Below, piece after piece: positions 61,735-64,000 of a stretch of 64,000 nucleotides of DNA. Below the pieces are notes generated by a model, which worked only from the letters and a program-made list of their open reading frames with translations, ran no database searches and was not told the origin of the DNA. Position numbers and translations under genes: made by a program. This stretch comes from Testudinibacter aquarius (GTDB lineage: Bacteria; Pseudomonadota; Gammaproteobacteria; Enterobacterales; Pasteurellaceae), in assembly GCF_004342725.1 (NCBI RefSeq), contig NZ_SMCP01000004.1, positions 186,001 to 250,000 on the forward strand, written 5' to 3'. Positions within the stretch are counted from its first letter, which is position 1. Each line of letters starts with the position of its first letter.

Positions 61735-62757
61735 TTAATGAATATCTTCCAATAATGCGACAATTTCTTCTGGTGGCGGTAGTTGCCCTTTTAAATCAGA
61801 AGGAAGAGTTCGGGTAATTTGATAAGTTGCGACACCAATAGGTTTTTTCGCATCGTGTAGCGTATATTCAACAATAGTCCGGCTTTTTTCCTTACAAAGA
61901 ATAATCCCAATAGATGGATTTTCATCCGGCTGACGAATCATATTATCAAGTGCGGTTAAATAAAATTGCATTTTGCCAATATATTCGGGTTTAAATTCTC
62001 CAATTTTGAGTTCAATGGCAATCAAACAGCGTAATTTACGATGAAAAAGTAATAAATCAATAAAAAAATCTCGTCCATCCACTTCTAAACGATACTGGCT
62101 TCCCATAAAGGCAAACATTCCACCCATCGCACGCAGAAAATCCTCTACTTTAGCAATCAATGCTCGTTCTAAAGCTGATTCAGTGTGTAGCTCACTCAAA
62201 TCTAAAAAATCAAAAAGATAATCATCTTTAACGGCTAATTTCGCCTGATTACGAACGGTTTCAGGCAGCGTTTTATCAAAATTAGTTTGTCCAAGCAACG
62301 CTTTTTCATAGCTTTGATTTTCGATTTGGTGGGTCAATACTTTTTTTGACCAACCAAATTTTCGACTCATTTTGAGGTAAAACTCGCGTTCTTGCATATC
62401 TGAACAGCGTTCAAGAATAATAAGATTGTGGCTCCAACTAATTTCTCGCACCAGTGGCACGAGTTTTTCATAGGCTGAGTATTTCTCAAAGAAAGCCTTC
62501 ATTCTCCATAAATTAGAAGATGAAAATCCTGTAACATCAGGAAAACTTTTCTTTAAATCAATCGCTAATTTCTGAACAATCGATTTTCCCCACCCCTCAT
62601 CAGCTTTGCGCTCAACCAATAGCTTGCCTAAGTCCCAATACAGCTCAACAAGTGCAGAGTTCGCAGCGCGCAATGCGTTATACTGTGCATCACGCACTCG
62701 TTCTTTCACTGAACGTAATAAATCAGCGTAATCACCGCTTAAATCAATTATAGGCAT
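61735..62757 (-). CDS. DUF1016 / YhcG-type PDDEXK nuclease family protein, 340 aa
   Basis: The amino-terminal DUF1016 helical domain (residues about 10-170; [40 protein letters not shown]) is joined to a C-terminal PDDEXK nuclease fold with the acidic strand [20 protein letters not shown] and the following LK, giving the D...ExK triad. Biochemical role is unproven; members occur beside restriction and other defence genes or alone. It lies between menC and menB, with 14 and 21 bp gaps, where H. influenzae has none, so it is probably an inserted gene expressed with the men operon. Confidence 0.88.
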   Translation of the reverse strand: MPIIDLSGDYADLLRSVKERVRDAQYNALRAANSALVELYWDLGKLLVERKADEGWGKSIVQKLAIDLKKSFPDVTGFSSSNLWRMKAFFEKYSAYEKLVPLVREISWSHNLIILERCSDMQEREFYLKMSRKFGWSKKVLTHQIENQSYEKALLGQTNFDKTLPETVRNQAKLAVKDDYLFDFLDLSELHTESALERALIAKVEDFLRAMGGMFAFMGSQYRLEVDGRDFFIDLLLFHRKLRCLIAIELKIGEFKPEYIGKMQFYLTALDNMIRQPDENPSIGIILCKEKSRTIVEYTLHDAKKPIGVATYQITRTLPSDLKGQLPPPEEIVALLEDIH

Positions 62758-62778
62758 AGATTATTCCTTTTAGGAAAA

Positions 62779-63636
62779 CTACGGATTACGCTTAAACTTG
62801 CTGAAATCCGGTTCGCGCTTTTGGTTGAAGGCGTTGCGCCCTTCTTGCCCCTCTTCGGTCATGTAGAACAGCATGGTGGCGTTGCCGGCAAGCTCTTGCA
62901 ATCCTGCTTGTCCGTCGCAGTCGGCGTTTAATGCTGCTTTTAAACAGCGCAGTGCAATCGGGCTGTTTTGTAACATTTCGCGACACCAGCGCACGGTCTC
63001 TTTTTCTAATTCAGCATAAGGAACAACGGTGTTGACCAAGCCCATCTCCAACGCTTCTTGTGCGTTATATTGACGGCATAAGAACCAAATTTCGCGCGCT
63101 TTTTTCTGCCCGACGATGCGTGCCATGTACGATGCGCCCCAACCGCCGTCAAACGAGCCGACTTTCGGTCCGGTTTGTCCAAACATGGCGTTTTCAGCAG
63201 CGATGGTTAAATCACACAACATATGTAACACATGACCACCGCCGATGGCATAACCGGCGACCATCGCCACCACCGGTTTCGGGCAGCTGCGGATATCGCG
63301 TTGAAAATCGAGCACATTTAAGTGGTGTACCCCGCTATCGTCTTTATAACCGCCGTAGTCGCCACGCACTTTCTGATCACCACCGGCGCAGAATGCTTTT
63401 TCGCCCTGTCCGGTCAGCACGATCACGCCGATTTTTTCATCAAAACGGGCATCAGCAAAGGCGGTAATCATCTCTTTCACCGTTTGCGGACGGAACGCAT
63501 TGCGTACTTCCGGGCGGTTGATGGTGATTTTGGCGATACCGTCGGCAGATTTGTGATATAAAATATCATTGTAGCCGTTGCTGCAATCCTGCCATTCGAC
63601 CGGGGCGTATAAAAATGCTTCGCTTGGATATAACAT
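62779..63636 (-). CDS. menB: 1,4-dihydroxy-2-naphthoyl-CoA synthase, 285 aa
   Basis: Crotonase-family ring-closing enzyme of menaquinone synthesis. Motifs: [60 protein letters not shown] with the oxyanion glycines, [20 protein letters not shown] with the active-site Asp, and [12 protein letters not shown]-like helix. Length as in E. coli. It lies 18 bp downstream of menH. Confidence 0.97.
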   Translation of the reverse strand: MLYPSEAFLYAPVEWQDCSNGYNDILYHKSADGIAKITINRPEVRNAFRPQTVKEMITAFADARFDEKIGVIVLTGQGEKAFCAGGDQKVRGDYGGYKDDSGVHHLNVLDFQRDIRSCPKPVVAMVAGYAIGGGHVLHMLCDLTIAAENAMFGQTGPKVGSFDGGWGASYMARIVGQKKAREIWFLCRQYNAQEALEMGLVNTVVPYAELEKETVRWCREMLQNSPIALRCLKAALNADCDGQAGLQELAGNATMLFYMTEEGQEGRNAFNQKREPDFSKFKRNP

Positions 63637-63654
63637 ACTGTTTCCTTCTTATAT

Positions 63655-64000
63655 TTAAACTAAAAGTGCGGTCAGCTTTGCCGCAAAATCATCGGGATTT
63701 TCAAGATGGGCGTTGTGTCCTGCCTGTTGAATCAGGGTTAAATTTAACTGATTTTGTTGTGCCTGTGCACGAAATTTTTGATCGTATTCGCCACAAAAAA
63801 AACGAATCGGCAAATCTGTTGACCGCACTTTAGCGGCTAAATTGGGCTGTTTTGCCAACGAAGTTGCCAGCAACATTTGTGCAATATTTACGCCGCAATT
63901 GGGGGTGCGTTTTTCAACTAATGCTTGCCGTTGTGCCATGTTTAAATTAGCAAATACCGGTTGTTGATACCAGTCATTCAATACCACACTTGGTGATTCG
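63655..64000 (-). CDS. menH: MenH (SHCHC synthase), C-terminal part, cut by window edge
   Basis: Alpha/beta-hydrolase that forms 2-succinyl-6-hydroxy-2,4-cyclohexadiene-1-carboxylate in menaquinone synthesis. Only the last 115 codons are present. Recognised from VLNDWYQQPVFANLNMAQRQ, ATSLAKQPNL, the catalytic Asp region FFCGEYDQKFR, and catalytic His in QQAGHNAHLENPD, all as in E. coli MenH. The reading frame is open to the window edge, so its start lies outside. Confidence 0.93.
   Translation of the reverse strand, partial: ESPSVVLNDWYQQPVFANLNMAQRQALVEKRTPNCGVNIAQMLLATSLAKQPNLAAKVRSTDLPIRFFCGEYDQKFRAQAQQNQLNLTLIQQAGHNAHLENPDDFAAKLTALLV

Overview
Organism. The 9-mer AAGTGCGGT / ACCGCACTT, core of the Hin-type DNA uptake signal sequence (USS) of Pasteurellaceae, recurs many times in and between genes. 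Gene neighbourhoods (accB-accC-yhdT-panF-prmA with dusB-fis, pepD next to gpt, typA next to glnA, ubiE-ubiJ-ubiB-tatABC) also fit Haemophilus-like Pasteurellaceae. The species cannot be fixed from the sequence.

Layout. 1-13.1 kb is a type I-F CRISPR-Cas locus read leftward: cas1, cas2-cas3, cas8f, cas5f, cas7f, cas6f, a leader, then an array of at least 72 identical repeats that runs off the left edge. 13.2-19.2 kb is housekeeping (hemB, tatCBA, ubiB-ubiJ-ubiE). 19.2-22.6 kb holds a surface-lipoprotein gene behind a 19-nt T tract, followed by its probable exporter Slam. 22.7-32.5 kb is housekeeping (pepD, gpt, typA, glnA, a TatD hydrolase, rsmE, gshB, yqgE, yqgF) with a pair of 141-bp structured repeats after glnA. 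32.6-39.3 kb carries a Fur-box-like site and a two-partner secretion pair of the ShlB/ShlA haemolysin type. It is followed by a periplasmic PQQ-type sugar dehydrogenase, a small lipoprotein, and fis-dusB. 43.2-55.3 kb is a complete sulfoglycolysis island. 55.4-64 kb returns to the ancestral order: prmA, panF, yhdT, accC, accB, aroQ, menC, a DUF1016 nuclease, menB, menH (cut by the window edge).

Main finding. The 12-kb island encodes the sulfo-Embden-Meyerhof-Parnas route for the plant sulfosugar sulfoquinovose (SQ): glycosidase YihQ, isomerase YihS, kinase YihV, aldolase YihT, reductase YihU, a mutarotase, and the DeoR-type regulator YihW. The E. coli transporters YihO/YihP are absent. In their place, in one operon with yihS, are a three-part TRAP transporter and a TauE/SafE-family permease, the obvious candidates for SQ uptake and sulfonate export. 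The island sits between dusB and prmA, genes that are adjacent in Haemophilus and E. coli, and holds one exact USS core in 12 kb, against five in the 2.3 kb to its right. This points to horizontal acquisition. A CRP-like site and a shared 12-bp motif next to both divergent transcription units suggest joint catabolite activation and SQ-dependent derepression.

Other notable points: a long inverted repeat beside an IHF site in the CRISPR leader; a strong terminator abutting the cas1 ribosome binding site; a tandem duplication of three spacer units; two adjacent spacers that contain USS cores; and a terminator plus an inverted USS pair bracketing the slam start codon. No tRNA or rRNA gene and no insertion sequence was recognised.
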